Positions 9,898 through 21,054 of a DNA stretch of 64,000 nucleotides are shown piece by piece (position 1 is the first letter of the stretch; the number at the start of each line of letters is the position of its first letter). The stretch covers positions 62,001 through 126,000 of the forward strand of contig CAJNDS010002374.1 in assembly GCA_905221605.1 (NCBI GenBank), in the 5' to 3' direction. The notes under the pieces were generated by a model. It was not told where the DNA came from, ran no database searches, and was given only the letters and a program-made list of their open reading frames with translations. The stretch is from Symbiodinium natans (Eukaryota; Sar; Dinophyceae; Suessiales; Symbiodiniaceae). Both the position numbers and the translations under genes were made by a program.

Positions 9898-10828
9898 TCA
9901 GGCGTGATACTGCGCCCGAGGGTGAGAACGACATCGGCGATAAGCCAATCTATAATAAGGGCTCAATTGGGTATTTTCTGGGTCATCTATTTTGAGGCCC
10001 ACCCATCTGCATGTCTCGACCCACGTGCCAAGGGAGGTGGCAAGTGGCCTTTGCCTGAGCATGTACTCTGTAGGTGCCGGGGGTAACATGAGGCACGGCT
10101 CACGTCCTGCCTGCCCAGCAGGTTGAAAAATGCACGCTTCAGGGTACCGACAGATATCAAGGGCATATCCAATTTCCGGCGGGAGGCGCATGGAGGACAC
10201 GAGTGACAGGTTTAGCGGGGGGAGATCCTCTAGGCCTTTTAATCCAGCAAGCTGATGCAACGTCGTAGACGCAGGCGGAGTGTCCCTGCGAAGCCTATGC
10301 AAGGCTTGCAGGACGCCAAGATATGGCGTTTGCGGTTGGTATGAGCATGGGGTGGTCGTTTGCCAAGGGAAGCCCCGTGGGCGACTTTGGGGCCGACCTT
10401 GGCAGGGGACCTCGGTGCAAGCTTTTGTTGAGGTCTCCGGGAGATCCTGCCAGAGCCCAAGGCCCCTGTCTAAGTGTTGCTGGATAGCAGCACCAATGGT
10501 TTGCGGGGTAACAAGCCCCGGGGGGATCGCCAACAGGCCGCATTGCTTCCTTTCCAGTAGCTCCATGAGGGCGAGAGCCTCCAGCTGGCTGCCGATGATC
10601 TCCTAACTGCAGATCAAGGGCTTCCGCAATGGCTGTGAGCATACAGTTGGAGCTCGGGGTGCCAAGTTGTTGCTCTTCGTCACGGATGAGCAAAACCACC
10701 TGTTTGAGTCTGTGAACAAGGGGTGAGGAATAAAAACCCAGGTGCAAATTTGCTTCTCCATGAGTGCATGCAATCAATCTGGCTAAATTGGTCTGCCCAT
10801 GTCTGCCCTGTTTAATGGTAAAGGCCAC
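9898..10828 (-). pseudogene. Hypothetical ORF broken by a frameshift
   Basis: A minus-strand frame from 10828 encodes a helical segment including HRLKQVVLLIRDEEQQLGTP and MLTAIAEALDLQL, ending in poor-quality sequence. Near 10605 the coding quality moves to another frame, which reads EIIGSQLEALALMELLERK and continues to a stop at 9898 with Pro-rich and Leu-rich stretches (LRRDTPPASTTLHQLAGLKG). A one-base slip or a tiny intron would join them into about 300 residues. No family is recognised. It could be a decayed gene, a retroelement fragment or two exons. Confidence 0.4.
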
Positions 10829-10979
10829 ATGCTACTGGTACCTTCTAAACAGGGCCTTGAAGCCATGTAGTGCCATTGAGTTGAAGGCTAAGGTATGTCT
10901 CAGCATAACATGGCAGAATGGCATAGCTGCGATCAGCTAACCTGAGGTTTTGGGTGCCCTTGGCCGAAGACAGGGCGTT

Positions 10980-11160
10980 TCAGTTTGTTGCCCATCGTGC
11001 GTTCTGTATGTTGCGACCTCACGTGGTACGATTTGCTACAGGCACTGGGTTGTGTATGTTGTGATAACGCACGCAAGCAAAGGGTTCCAGTTTGTTACAC
11101 GCACCGGATTGTGTATGTCGTGATGTCGCACACAAGACAGAGGGTTCACAAGACAGCGTG
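10980..11160. repeat. Degenerate ~60-bp tandem repeat, 3 copies
   Basis: Three copies share GTTTGTTAC/CC-ACGCACY-GGTTGTGTATGTTGTGATNNCGCAC: GTTTGTTGCCCATCGTGCGT at 10983, the part around CAGGCACTGGGTTGTGTATG at 11039, and GTTTGTTACACGCACCGG at 11090. All copies have diverged. Confidence 0.65.
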
Positions 11161-11644
11161 TGTGGAGGGACCGAGGTGGTCCACACGGCGCGTGCGCGTG
11201 CGCCCGCAGGGTATAATCGCACAGCAAATTCGCATGTTGCGGCTTGAGATTCAAGCTTCTGCTTAGGATGCTGCGGAGGACAACTTGCACATATGAAGTC
11301 AAAAGAGACAAAGCTTCCAAGCGAGCTCCGCCGAAACACTTCGAGATCATGGGCAGCTGCCTGATAAGCACAGCATCGCACGCATTTTAACAGCTTCTTC
11401 CATCCAGTTTGCGATAGATGATAGCCAATAAAACCATTAACTTAAGCTCAACCCCAGAAATCGGTCCGCAGCCGCCCTGCTTGGCAGGGGACTCTTCGTC
11501 GAAGGCCCAGTGGCCCAGGGTCGGCATGGATGAAATTCGGAAAGACTTCGCCCCAAAGTGTGGTAAATGCCCGGTTTGAGATCCTCTTTGAAGGCACGTT
11601 GTCTCTACTTTGGTGTGCTGCGAGGAGATCAATGGCAGGCTCAT
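11036..11644 (-). CDS. Unassigned candidate exon(s)
   Basis: Minus frame 11644-11387 encodes 85 residues without a stop, including HFGAAKSFRISSM-like polar sequence, LGHWAFDEESPAK and the hydrophobic VELKLMVLLAIIYRKLDG. A second frame at 11371-11200 encodes RLEALSLLTSYVQVVL. Both have a protein-like hydrophobic pattern, but no family is recognised and splice sites were not resolved. Confidence 0.3.
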
Positions 11645-11929
11645 GCGCTCAGGGTCGGTGGTTCAGCTCTCCCGGACGCACCTAAGCACAGCCGAACCAA
11701 AGCAAAGCTCAAAACGCTGAGAATCTGCTCGGGCCTGCTCGGGTCTCCGAGCGCAGGGCCCGGCGTGGGAGGCGCTCGGTCGGCGATGCGCTGCGGCCTC
11801 GCTCCTCCACTCCAGGCTGTCTCTGCCATCTTCATTCTCTTTGCGTTCTCTTCGCGTTCCCTTCGCGCTCTTCCCGGCGCCTGGAGAGCTCCCTTGCGTC
11901 CGGCAGGCGTGGGGGCCGACCTGCAAACG

Positions 11930-12060
11930 GGTTCTCAAAGGGGGAGGGGGCACTCTGAACCAGGACCGAACATGAACCTCGGGAACTGCCGTGATCCTAC
12001 CGGAAGTCGAGATAACCCTCTTAACGTTCTCAGCCCAACAACCTGGTCGTGGTGCTAAAA
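11930..12060 (-). CDS. Unassigned candidate exon
   Basis: The minus frame encodes AENVKRVISTSGRITAVPEV followed by HVRSWF, bounded by possible AG acceptor and donor sequence. Flanking frame quality drops on both sides. It may belong to the same gene as the candidate exons at 11.0-11.6 kb. The family is unknown. Confidence 0.3.
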
Positions 12061-12179
12061 GCGGGCGTGGCAACAACCCCCCATGAGTCAGGTCCCCGGA
12101 GGAAAGAGGCACAATGAGCAACAGTCCAAAGACCTGGCCAGTGTCGGGTTGGAAGCCGCCTTGGGGAGAGAACAAGTCT

Positions 12180-12365
12180 ACATCGCCACAAATCTTTCAC
12201 ATCCATGCACTGCTGTGCACTGCTGTGCACTGCCGTGCACTGCTGTAGACTCTCGGGCCGCCGCCCTCTGCAGGCCCGGCTCCTTCGCCTGCGGGTCCTT
12301 CGGCGGCCTCCAGCAGGCCACGAAAGCAGGCCACGAAAGCAGGCCACGAAAGCAGGCCACCAGAG
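12180..12365. repeat. Two short tandem repeats (TGCACTGCTG)n and 13-bp (AGCAGGCCACGAA)n
   Basis: CACTGCTGTGCACTGCTGTG units occupy 12216-12248. AGCAGGCCACGAA is repeated about four times at 12311-12362. Reading frames through both on either strand are open but look repetitive rather than coding. Confidence 0.75.
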
Positions 12366-12788
12366 CAGCACCCCACCGTGACATTGAGATTCGAGAGGGC
12401 GTGGAAGGGGCGAAGGGCGTCGAGGCCGCGGCGTGCTGAAGTAGACTCTCAAAGAGGCCGGCCTTCTTCTCTTCTTCTTCTCTTCTTCTCTCTTTCCACA
12501 CTTAAAATGTTGAGACCACCGTTGGGTTGGGTTGCTTGGGGGGCTCACAGCGACACATCCCATGCTCCCATGCGCCTTGAGATGTTGGTGCAGAAACCTG
12601 TCAGTGCGAAGCCGTGCGAAGCAGTGCGAAGCAGTGCGGAAGCCCCTGCAGTGATGCTCCTGCCCTTCTGCCGTAAGACCAGCACCCGAGAAGATGCTGG
12701 AGTCCCATTCAGCTTTTCTGATTGGGTTCTTTTTGCGCACCTTGCCGATGGCAGGAAGGCATCGGACTCCCATCCTTTAACTGCAAAC

Positions 12789-12956
12789 ATGATAACATGG
12801 CGACGTCGCGGGGCCCCAGCGAGCGTGCTCTTCTTGTCCTTCGCGGCTTCTTTGGCCGCGGCTTGGGCACCAGGACTTCCACGCCGAAATTGTCTGAGGC
12901 CGAAGAGGGCCTCGAAAAGGTCGGAGTCGCTCACAGCTGCAGTTGACGTTGCAGAG
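12789..12956 (+). CDS. Possible plastid-targeting presequence exon (plus strand)
   Basis: The plus frame from ATG at 12789 gives MITWRRRGAPASVLFLSFAA and continues SLAAAWAPGLPRRNCLRP, a good signal peptide with an AWA-like cleavage site, followed by a Lys/Arg/Ser-rich, acid-poor stretch (KRASKRSESLTAAVDV). This is the layout of a bipartite plastid presequence in secondary-plastid algae. A canonical donor AG|GTAGAA ends the exon at 12956. No downstream plus-strand exons were identified, and this is the only plus-strand candidate in the array, so it may be a chance ORF opposite a minus-strand exon. Confidence 0.25.
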
Positions 12957-13399
12957 GTAGAACGCTTTACGGTGTATGGTTCGGACGCTTGTCATAGATC
13001 GAGTTGCCATTCCTTGCTTGACTTAGGGAGCTGGCGCAGCAGAGGTGCTCCACGGAGATTCGGCTACCTGCACCACCTTGCAACCGCCACACAGACAACG
13101 GACAGCTTTCTCCCCTGCATCATCTGCGTAGTCCCATGTAGTCCCGGGAAGTTAGAGAAGGAATGCCCACCCTGCTCCCCTGCCCCTTTAGAGAGGAAAG
13201 GGTAACGAACTGTCAAAGGGGATATTGGTGCAGCAAGCGGCCCGTGGCACGCTCGCTTCGACTCGGGACATGGCGACTTAGATCAGACTGGTTCTTGTCC
13301 CCCGGAACGTTCCCTCTGGCCACTGAACTCACTGCACTCACTGCCAAGGGCCCTCACTTGCTAGGCGCCCCCCCTTCTTGAGATCACAGGCCACGCCTG

Positions 13400-13766
13400 G
13401 GCTCCGACACCTGGCCACCTCCCGGCGAAGGCAGGAAGGCGGCCAAAAAAGGGAGCACCCAGTTAGCCAACGAAGCGAAGGGTAGTCGGAGCCTCCGCAG
13501 CGATCTCGACAGGATCCCCTGGAAAGCCCAGAACCTGAGCGATGGCCCCTCCCCCCCCCAAATCTTCCCCCAAGCTGGCTGATTGTAAAGAAGTCTCATC
13601 TTTCTCATCTTTCTCATCTTTCTCTTCCCTCGCAAGAAAAACAACAAAGGAGCGGCCAAGGCCTCGAGGCGCCGGGCAAACTCCGAGGCGTCCAAGGGCT
13701 CCAAAACCTGCTCAAAGAGGCCGAGGCTGCGGATTGCGAGAACTTCCGCAGATTGAAACTTGCGCG

Positions 13767-13821
<55 letters not shown>

Positions 13822-14450
13822 GGGGGAGGGCGAGGGGGAGGGCGAGGGGGAGGGCGGGGGGGGGGGGCCGAGGGGGGTTAGGGGACCGCCGCCTGAACCC
13901 AACCTCCAGCATGATCGCCAATCATCTTCAGCCTCTCAGAAAGCTCTCGGCTCGGTGTCAGGGGCCCCCATGGCCCCCCCTTCTTCGTGACATCTGGCCC
14001 TCAGGTCTTGCACGCCTCAGGAGCAGCTCGATGCTGTCGGCAAAGACCTGGCGCCACCGGCTGCGGAGAAAGCGAAACCGTGGCCGTAGCAGCCGTAGCA
14101 GCCGTAGCAGCCTAGCACAGGGCCTCAGCCGCCCAACTGCGCAGCATCCGCAGCTCGATGCTCATGCCCTGCTGGGAAGCGCTCTCTCTTCAAGCTCGGT
14201 GCAGGAAACACAAGAGAGCGTCATGCGGCAACAAGGACTCGAAGCACATGCTGAAACTGGAGCCTGCGCAGAGCACCTGGGAGACTTCAGGGGGACACAT
14301 GGAACAAGAGAGGAACCGCTTCGAGGCGCTCACAAAGCAGGGCATCTTTGAGCAGGGCTACCAGGGCTACCAGGGCTGGCACGAACAGACCTGTTGGAGA
14401 TACTCGAAATCTGTCCTGCTCAAGCGCCCAAGGCCGTGATGATCCAAACC
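13400..14450 (-). CDS. Unassigned minus-strand exons around a poly-G tract
   Basis: Coding-like minus segments include FEQVLEPLDASEFARRLEAL at 13750-13640, VFADSIELLLRRARPEGQMS at 14045-13985, MSIELRMLRSWAAEAL at 14165-14115 and VSQVLCAGSSFSMCFESLLP at 14285-14200. All are amphipathic and helix-prone and sit in different frames, consistent with short exons. They are interrupted at 13770-13870 by a G-rich simple repeat. No domain is recognised. They could be the 3' part of the gene whose exons lie at 15-16.6 kb. Confidence 0.35.
13770..13870. repeat. Poly-G tract and (GAGGGC)n
   Basis: About 50 uninterrupted G residues are followed by GGGAGGGCGAGG hexamer-like repeats. This is a strong G-quadruplex-forming sequence on the plus strand and probably lies in an intron of a minus-strand gene. 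Confidence 0.9.
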
Positions 14451-15054
14451 TGGCACCCACAGATGTCCCCTCGATGTGCAGAAAGTTCAGTGTGCAAAGT
14501 TCAGTGTGCAAAGATGTGCACATTCTGTTCCGTCATGGCCCGCAGCAGGTGCCCTTGGATGAGCACCAACACACAGCAACTAAATAGCAAGGCACGGACC
14601 GATGCCCCAAGCCTCCTCTTTGTACATGAGAGCCCACGGGTCTTCCGCGTGCTCAAGGGCCCACGGCGCGCTGAGCACTGCGCTTTCTTCGCGTCCGGCT
14701 GCGCTTCGTGGCTTCGTTCAAGCTTGCTTTTTTGCTGCTCAGACGATTCTGAAGGCATTCCAGGCATTCTAGGCGTTCTAGGCCCAAATAGCCTCTAGGC
14801 GTCCAGGAAGTCCGCCCAAACCGAGGTCACAGGAAAGGCACCCATCTCGGCCTGGGCATTCCGGTCTTTTTTCTTTGGGCTTTTTTTGGGGGGGCGGGGT
14901 GCATCTGATGGGCCTCTGCAGTTCTTGTGAGTGAAGTTCTTTTGAGTTCTTTCTCTTGCACTCACGCAGCAGTCAAGAAAGAGGGGAGGGTGGAGCCCCA
15001 TCTCGACTGGAAATCGCTGGCTCCTCACTTTCGGCACAAGTAGCACAAGATGCT

Positions 15055-16640
15055 CCCTCTCAGGGCTCGGCGAAGACGCCCATCACGTGGCTGGGTGTGG
15101 TCACAAGGCACGCGGTCACTCTCTCCAGGCGCTCTCTGCTGAAGTAGAGGCCCTCGGCGTCAAGCCCTTTGGCCACCTGAGCATTGTGCATCTGCCGCCT
15201 TAAACTGCCTAGAAGGGGTCGAAGGGGTCCAAGAAGGGGTGGAAGGACTCGAAGGGGTAACAATTCGTATGGAAATCCCGGCCCGTTTGTCTTCGGCCTG
15301 CTTCTCGAAGACACTGTTGCAGAGGCGGCGTTGCTCATCTGTGATGCTGTGCATTTCCACAGCCTGCGATAAGGCCTTCTGCAAGTTGGACCATGTGAGG
15401 CGAACGCCAAAGTTGGCCATGGTCTTTAGCAAGCAGAAGAGTTGCAGCTCAGGGCTCAGGCCCTCCAGGGCCACCTGGCTACAAGTTGCCGAATCCCCAC
15501 ATCTCCCCAGACTCTGGCATATTCTTCTCCACATCTCCCCACTTTCTGAATTACGCCAGTGTTCGACCCCTGGTACGCTGCCCACCTCGAAGACTTTCCC
15601 GTCGGTCAAGAGGTGCCAGGTGAAGAGCTCTTGTGCATAGCGATAGAACTGCCAGCTGCTGCGTAGCCTGAAGAATCCTAAACAGCCCTGAGGAGCCCTG
15701 ATCAGCCCTGAAGAGCCCTGAAGGCCCTGACGTGCCGCTATGCGTGCCGCTATGCGTGCCGCTTTGCGTGCCGTTGTGCGTGCCGTTATGCGTACCGCTG
15801 TGCGTGCCGCTACGTGAGGGCGCCGACTGCAGGCCACTGTGCAAAAAAAAAAAACCTGCAGGGCGCCTGCGGCCATCCGTGAGCTGCGTGGTCAGCCGGA
15901 GTTTGGCCAACCAGGCTTGGGGCCGGTTCAAGACCGGGATGGCTGGAATGCAGAGGATCTCCCACTCCCTGGAGGCCACTCGGGCGCTGAACTTCAGGCG
16001 GCCGGCTTCGAAATCGTGCAAGAAGACCTTGGATTGAAGGACAGGGCGTTGCGTTCCGTTGCGTTCCGCTCGTGAGATGCCCTGCGCTTGGCTACATTCT
16101 GCGGGGTGTGCCTCCTGGAGGTGCTGCACGTTCATGCCCACCACCGGTGCCTCGATCCGAAGCCGATTAGTAAGCACCTCCCCATCCTAAGCCCCATCCC
16201 CTTTCAATGAGCAGCTGAGAAGCCCAGTTCAGCAACCTGATTCATTCTTCCCCTAAACACTGCAGTAACACGTGTCGGGTCTCCGTCCACTTGTTGGCGA
16301 AGCTGTGAGCGATCACGGAAGTCCACTGCGAGGCGGATTGCCCCCAGAGCTCCCGGCTGAACTGGGCGATGTGCTGAAGGATGCGGACAAGAACCTGCAT
16401 CTGCAATCAGAGGGGATCAAGCGCTTGAGTTCACTTGAGTTCTATCTCGATTCGTTCGATTCGATGGTTGTGTTCCTGGCCTGCTTGTCTGACTCTGTCA
16501 GCTGCCCTCTTTTCTCTGTCCTTGGACACTCTGGCGTAGGATACACATGATACAGCAGGCTCCGCGCTGCACATCTTGTTGCAGATTCACTCCCTTTTGA
16601 CACTCTGCCAAAATCTGAGCAAACGGGTCCAAGGGTCTCA
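15055..16640 (-). CDS. Unassigned large gene, at least five exons
   Basis: High-quality minus-strand pieces occur in order. At 16640-16580 the frame encodes VAKQLQRVFKLSETLG. At 16400-16260, after a TTGCAG acceptor, it encodes MQVLVRILQHIAQFSRELWG and continues with SVIAHSFANKW. At 16177-15880 it encodes NRLRIEAPVVGMNVQHLQEA and FLHDFEAGRLKFSARV with AWLAKLRLTTQLTDG. At 15660-15540 it encodes FYRYAQELFTWHLLTDGKVF. At 15475-15240 it encodes LSPELQLFCLLKTMANFGVR and LQKALSQAVEMHSITDEQRR. At 15180-15060 it encodes GLDAEGLYFSRERLERVTAC. Despite good coding quality I recognise no family. It may continue from the EF-hand exons immediately upstream. Confidence 0.55.
15725..15815. repeat. 12-bp tandem repeat (GTGCCGCTATGC)n
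   Basis: About seven copies of (T/C)GTGCCGYTRTGCG lie between two coding-like segments of the unassigned gene. On the minus strand they would encode a Thr/Ala/Arg/His-type repeat; they more likely lie in an intron. Confidence 0.75.
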
Positions 16641-16799
16641 GAGAGCTTGAAAACGCGTTGAAGCTGCTTGGCCACCTTAAGCAAGAGACGCGCCGGCTCT
16701 ATGACTCTTTACGACTCCACGACACGACGACCAAGCCCCGATTCTGACGAACTTGGACCAATGACCCGAAACGCGGAAGGAAAATACAAAGATCCCCCG

Positions 16800-17868
16800 A
16801 AGCTGCTCTGAAAGGCACGCTGTGCAGGGTCTTCGCCAAGACGTCGGAAGCGAGAGAAGAGGACATCAGGGCATCCCGCTGCCATGTGATAAACTTGGCG
16901 AAGGTGAGCCGCCTGTCCTCAGCAAGAGCGCCGCACAAAAAGAGTTCGTCTCGACTCGTCTCACAGAGAATTGGACTTGCTCAAGATGCCTTGTGCACGT
17001 ATCACGCAAGTCTTAGAAGATGTCTCCACGACCTGTCTCTCCGAGGACCGGACGCCTTCGGAGCCAATGGTCAGGTAACAGTGGTGCAAGTCCCCTTTGA
17101 GCATCGCGGGGTCGATGTCGCCCTCCTTGGGCGGGTTCAGGCGAAGGGCATTCTGCAGGATCCCATGGGCTTCCATGAACTCTTCCCAGCTGATGATACC
17201 ATCACGATTTTGGTCATAGGCCTCAGAGGACTGCAGTGAGACAAGTGAGATTCAAGAGCTCCAGAGCTGGGAGAGCGAGATCTGGGAGCCAGACCCAGAA
17301 CAAGGGCTCCAAAGCTGCCTTCAAATCAAAGAATGCCAGCTCGCCCAGTGCCGTCACCGACAGCGGGGTGCTGGGCTTCAGGATCCACTGAATCAGGTCC
17401 TGTTGCGAGCATGTTGACGAGGGCGGGGCCGGGGGGGGGGGGGGGCCTCCCCTACAAACATGCCCCCAGACAATCCACAAATCACACACCCCAGGCGCTC
17501 TTCCGAGTTCCACTCCTCGTACTCGATGTCTCCGTCCTCACGCTTGGCGAAGGTGGACCACATATGCTCCAGGTCTTCTCTGCCCACCTGAAACAAAAAA
17601 TCCGAAACACCTTGTCTCGCATGATGGGCCCGCCACCTTGGGCCACTTAGGGCTGAGATGGGTTTCTTGATTTAGAAGGGTGTGGTTGAATTGTCTCCCG
17701 AGCTCACCGTCTCGACTGCCGGGAGGTAGCTGCCTCAGCTTGCGAAGCGCAGCGAAAAGACAAGAGAGACCAGAGAGAGAGAGGGAGAGAGAGAAAGAAA
17801 GAAACAGAGATTTCGAGAGAGAGAGAGAGAGGGAGCAGGGGAGAGAGAGAGAGAGAGAGATGGAGCAG

Positions 17869-17911
<43 letters not shown>

Positions 17912-18640
17912 GCACCAAGCGAGCGATGCGAGCGGCAAAGGTCAGAAGCTTCTGTCTTTGGGCCCCGGCGGAGGAGCCACTCAAACTGTGGCCGGCTCAC
18001 CGTCCCGAAGTGGTCCTGCAAAATGAAACGCGGCCAAAAACAACAAGCGATTCTCTTCCCTTTTGCCTGCTCTTTATCTCTTCTTCCAACCTACCGTATT
18101 AAAACCACCTGTCTTGTCCCCTTCTTCCCCTCTTCTTCCCCCCTTCTCCTTGTCGAGGCGCCGGAGCAAGGAGCGGAGCTTCTGTGCTGCCAAGGCATCT
18201 TTGGCCCCCATAAATGGCAGACCTCTGACCGACTCTTTTTGGACCCCTTTTGCCTTTTGGACCCCCTCCGACTTCTTTGACCCCTACAAGTGATCTTATG
18301 TGATCTTCCATGGGGCCCCTAGGCATGAGAAGCCTGTTAGCTCCAGTCTATGATTACATGCTCCGATGTCCCGCAGCGCTTCAGGCGCATGGCTTAGCGA
18401 GGGCTGCAGGAAGGACATGAAAGGATCCGGTGCCCTCGCAGATTCCTTGAGGAAAGGTGCAAGAAAGGTGCAACTGGAACAGAGCTTGCACCGCTGCCGC
18501 TGCCTTTGAAGATGTGCCTGGACTGGGAGCTGCAGAGGGATGACTTGTGAGGGCCACCGAATTCTTGCTGCGTGCTTGCTGTTCACCGAGCGCCCCAACA
18601 CCGCATCGCCATCGAAGCCCAGCTCCCTCAGCGAGGCTTC
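16800..18640 (-). CDS. EF-hand calcium-binding protein, multi-exon
   Basis: Exon-like pieces on the minus strand, in order: 18640-18540 (SLRELGFDGDAVLGRSVNSK); 18220-18145 (MGAKDALAAQKLRSLLRRLD); 18005-17915, after a TTTGCAG acceptor (DHFGTVSRPQFEWLLRRG); 17595-17500 (EDLEHMWSTFAKREDGDIEY); 17410-17290 (DLIQWILKPSTPLSV); 17240-17030; and 16925-16810 (LTFAKFITWQRDALMSSSLA). The 17240-17030 piece holds a canonical EF-hand loop, DQNRDGIISWEEF, with acidic or polar residues at positions 1, 3, 5 and 12 and Gly at 6. The AKREDGDIEYEE loop lacks the first Asp and is degenerate. The product should bind calcium; its partner or enzyme activity is unknown. Boundaries are approximate. Confidence 0.6.
17755..17910. 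repeat. (GA)n purine tract
   Basis: GAGAGAGA repeats with GGGAGAGAG and GAAAGAAAGAAAC interruptions lie inside an apparent intron of the EF-hand gene (minus-strand CT repeats). They could act as an extended polypyrimidine tract before the exon ending at about 17.6 kb, or simply be a microsatellite. Confidence 0.9.
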
Positions 18641-19434
18641 TGAAGAGTTTCTTTCTTCTTTAAGGGTGTCTTTTCAAGAACATTTTGGGGGATATTGGCC
18701 CTGGGGGTCGGCACCGGCACCCGCGCACAAATTCGGGCAGCGTGAGGGCCTCCGACGAGGAGGGACGATCAAAAACCCCCCCCCCTTTGCTCTCGGGACG
18801 GCTCATGACCCCTCACGTTCCTTCTTCTCCCACCTGACGGTTGTTCGGGTCCAGGATTGCCTCAGAGACTTCGAAGAGTCTTGAAAGAAAAATCCGAGAA
18901 AGGGAAAAGGGAAGAAAGCAAAGCCTCTGAGAGTGCGTGTGAGCTGTTCTCTCACGTTCTCTCCATGCCTCTCAAAGCGCTGTGAGCTGTGAGGCACTGG
19001 CCCAGGCCCTGGAAAGGTCAAAGCCCGTGCGGATCCACAGCACCTCTCGGCACTCGGCTCGGTGAAATCACCACTCAAAGGCAAAGACCGGAAGGCGAGA
19101 TGGATCGAGATGGGAAGGCGCCTGCTCGAAGAGCTCCAAGTTCGAAGCCTCTTCGTGGTCCAGCCTCAAGGACTCAAGGGGATGGCAGACAACGCACCGC
19201 AAAGCGAAAAGTTGAGAAGGCTGCGCTTCGCTGCGCGCAAGGTGCGAGGGCCACAGGTTCTGAGACACCGGACTCCCAGAACTTCATGCCAGCTCCTGCT
19301 TGCCCGGAGCAACACGCTCTTCACGCCTTTTGCGGTCCCTGTCACCTTTTTTCAACATGAAGGCCCCGGAAAACCTTCTCAGGTTTTCTTGCTTGTCGTT
19401 TTTTTTGCCTTGGCGTGCGGCGTGCTCACTCCGT

Positions 19435-20790
19435 GACTTTGCGCCGCTTGGCTGATGGCTCATCCGGAAGCTCACAAAGGGAGCTAAAGGTGTCCGTGAT
19501 CCGTGAAAGCAGGCACACGATGTTCTTGTTGACTGCCTGCAGATGTCTTGAAAAAGCCGCGAACACGTCCTGCACCCTGAGGCCAGCTTGCCCCCAGAAA
19601 CCGCACCTCGTCGGCAATGTCCCGCATGATCGGAAAGGCCAGCATTGAGAAGATCAGGCCTCGAGCAGCGATGGCCTGCGGGCAAAGCCGGTCAAACTGT
19701 GCGAGCCATCTCAGAAATCATTGTTGATGCCCCTGTAAATCGAGATCCACATATACACATGTACGCCCCATTTTGTATGTATGTATATATATATATATTA
19801 TCTATGTGTGTTTGGACGTTTGGACATATTTGTACGTGTATTTCACAAAACATGCGGATGCAAGGTGACGAGGTGGTGCCTTGAGCCGAGAGGTGTCTTC
19901 CTCGATCGGCCGCAGGACCGCTCTGTGCGTCTGCCGCAGCGCCTCCCTGAAGCTCAGCAAGCTCAGCTGGTCGCCCATCCTCGCTAGCGGAGGGAAAAGA
20001 GAGGGAGGGAGGGAGAAGTTTTTTGTTCACAAAAGGAAAGAGAACGCAAGACTGTAAATATCGGTGAGAGCGGAGGGGAGGAGGCTGGCTTAAAGAGCGC
20101 TCTTCGGTGCCGGGCCGCACGGAGACGAGGCTCCCAGAGTACTCCGAGTCCTCGGGGAGCCGGACGTAGTGCTTCATGACCTTGCCCACCGTCTCGTCCC
20201 AACTCACCAGGTCCCTGAGGCGCCCAGCCAGGACCTCTCCGAAGCCCGAGGACTGGAAACGGTCCGCCAGGATCAGCACCTCTAAGACTTGGTCCAGGTC
20301 CATGCCCTCCTCCAGCTCGCCTCAAACAAAGAAGTCTCTCAAAATGTCTCTCTACGTTCCTAACATTGACTCTAGGGTCTCTGCTTCTGGCCGGTACGGT
20401 CTATCACTTGATCCGTAGATCACGTTTCTTGCGCTCACGCAAGCACGCGCGGTGGGTCCGGCCCTGCCTTCCTATAAAAAAGAGGACGCGCGGGATGCAA
20501 AACTCGAGAGATCTTCAAGGGGGCCACTCTTATGACACGACACATGGCTGAATGATGCTGAATACATGCTGACAGGTGGCCGGTGTAGAGGAGGTGGAGG
20601 TAAGCCTTGAAGCACTGGAAATCCACGTCCACCAGCCTGACCTTGGCAGTCTCCCCTTCCTGGAAGCGGTGTCGGAACATCGCCGCCAGAACGGGGCTGC
20701 GGGCCGCCAGGACCGACTGGTGCGCCGCCAGTGTGCAGCTGGCATCCTCGGGACCCACGGCAATCCTCAGAGAGGGCCAAAGAGGCACCA
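19435..20790 (-). CDS. BTB/POZ domain protein
   Basis: The 20775-20565 exon encodes a BTB core: AVGPEDASCTLAAHQSVLAA, then RSPVLAAMFRHRFQEGE and VRLVDVDFQCFKAYLHLLYT, matching the HxxVLAARSPVFxAMF and FxxxLxYLYT signatures. The next exon, 20322-20085, continues ELEEGMDLDQVLEVLILADR (the usual alpha-helix after BTB, LLxLADxF) and ends with a tyrosine-containing linker. Further exons: 19985-19865 (MGDQLSLLSFREALRQTHRA), 19695-19600 (LCPQAIAARGLIFSMLAFPI) and 19580-19435, ending SAKRRKVTE and a stop, with a basic nuclear-import-like tail. BTB proteins dimerise and often act as Cullin-3 adaptors. The splice between the last two pieces would need a 30-40 base intron or a frameshift, so the 3' end is uncertain. 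Confidence 0.7.
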
Positions 20791-21054
20791 AACTCTACCA
20801 AACTCTGCGAAAATCTACCACGACATGTTCTCACAGATCTTTTTCCTGGAGAACTCCCTGCAACGGACACAGATGACAATGAGGGAAGACCAAATTCACC
20901 CAGCCGCTCCAGGTCCGTGTGCTCCTGGCGCTGGGCCTGAAGGGCGCACGTGCACGCGCGCGCACACACACAAAAGAGAGACAGCGCGCGTGGTGCTCAC
21001 TTTGGAGATTGGGAGGGTTTGTTTCCACTGCCAACGAAACAGCAGGGAGTGGCA

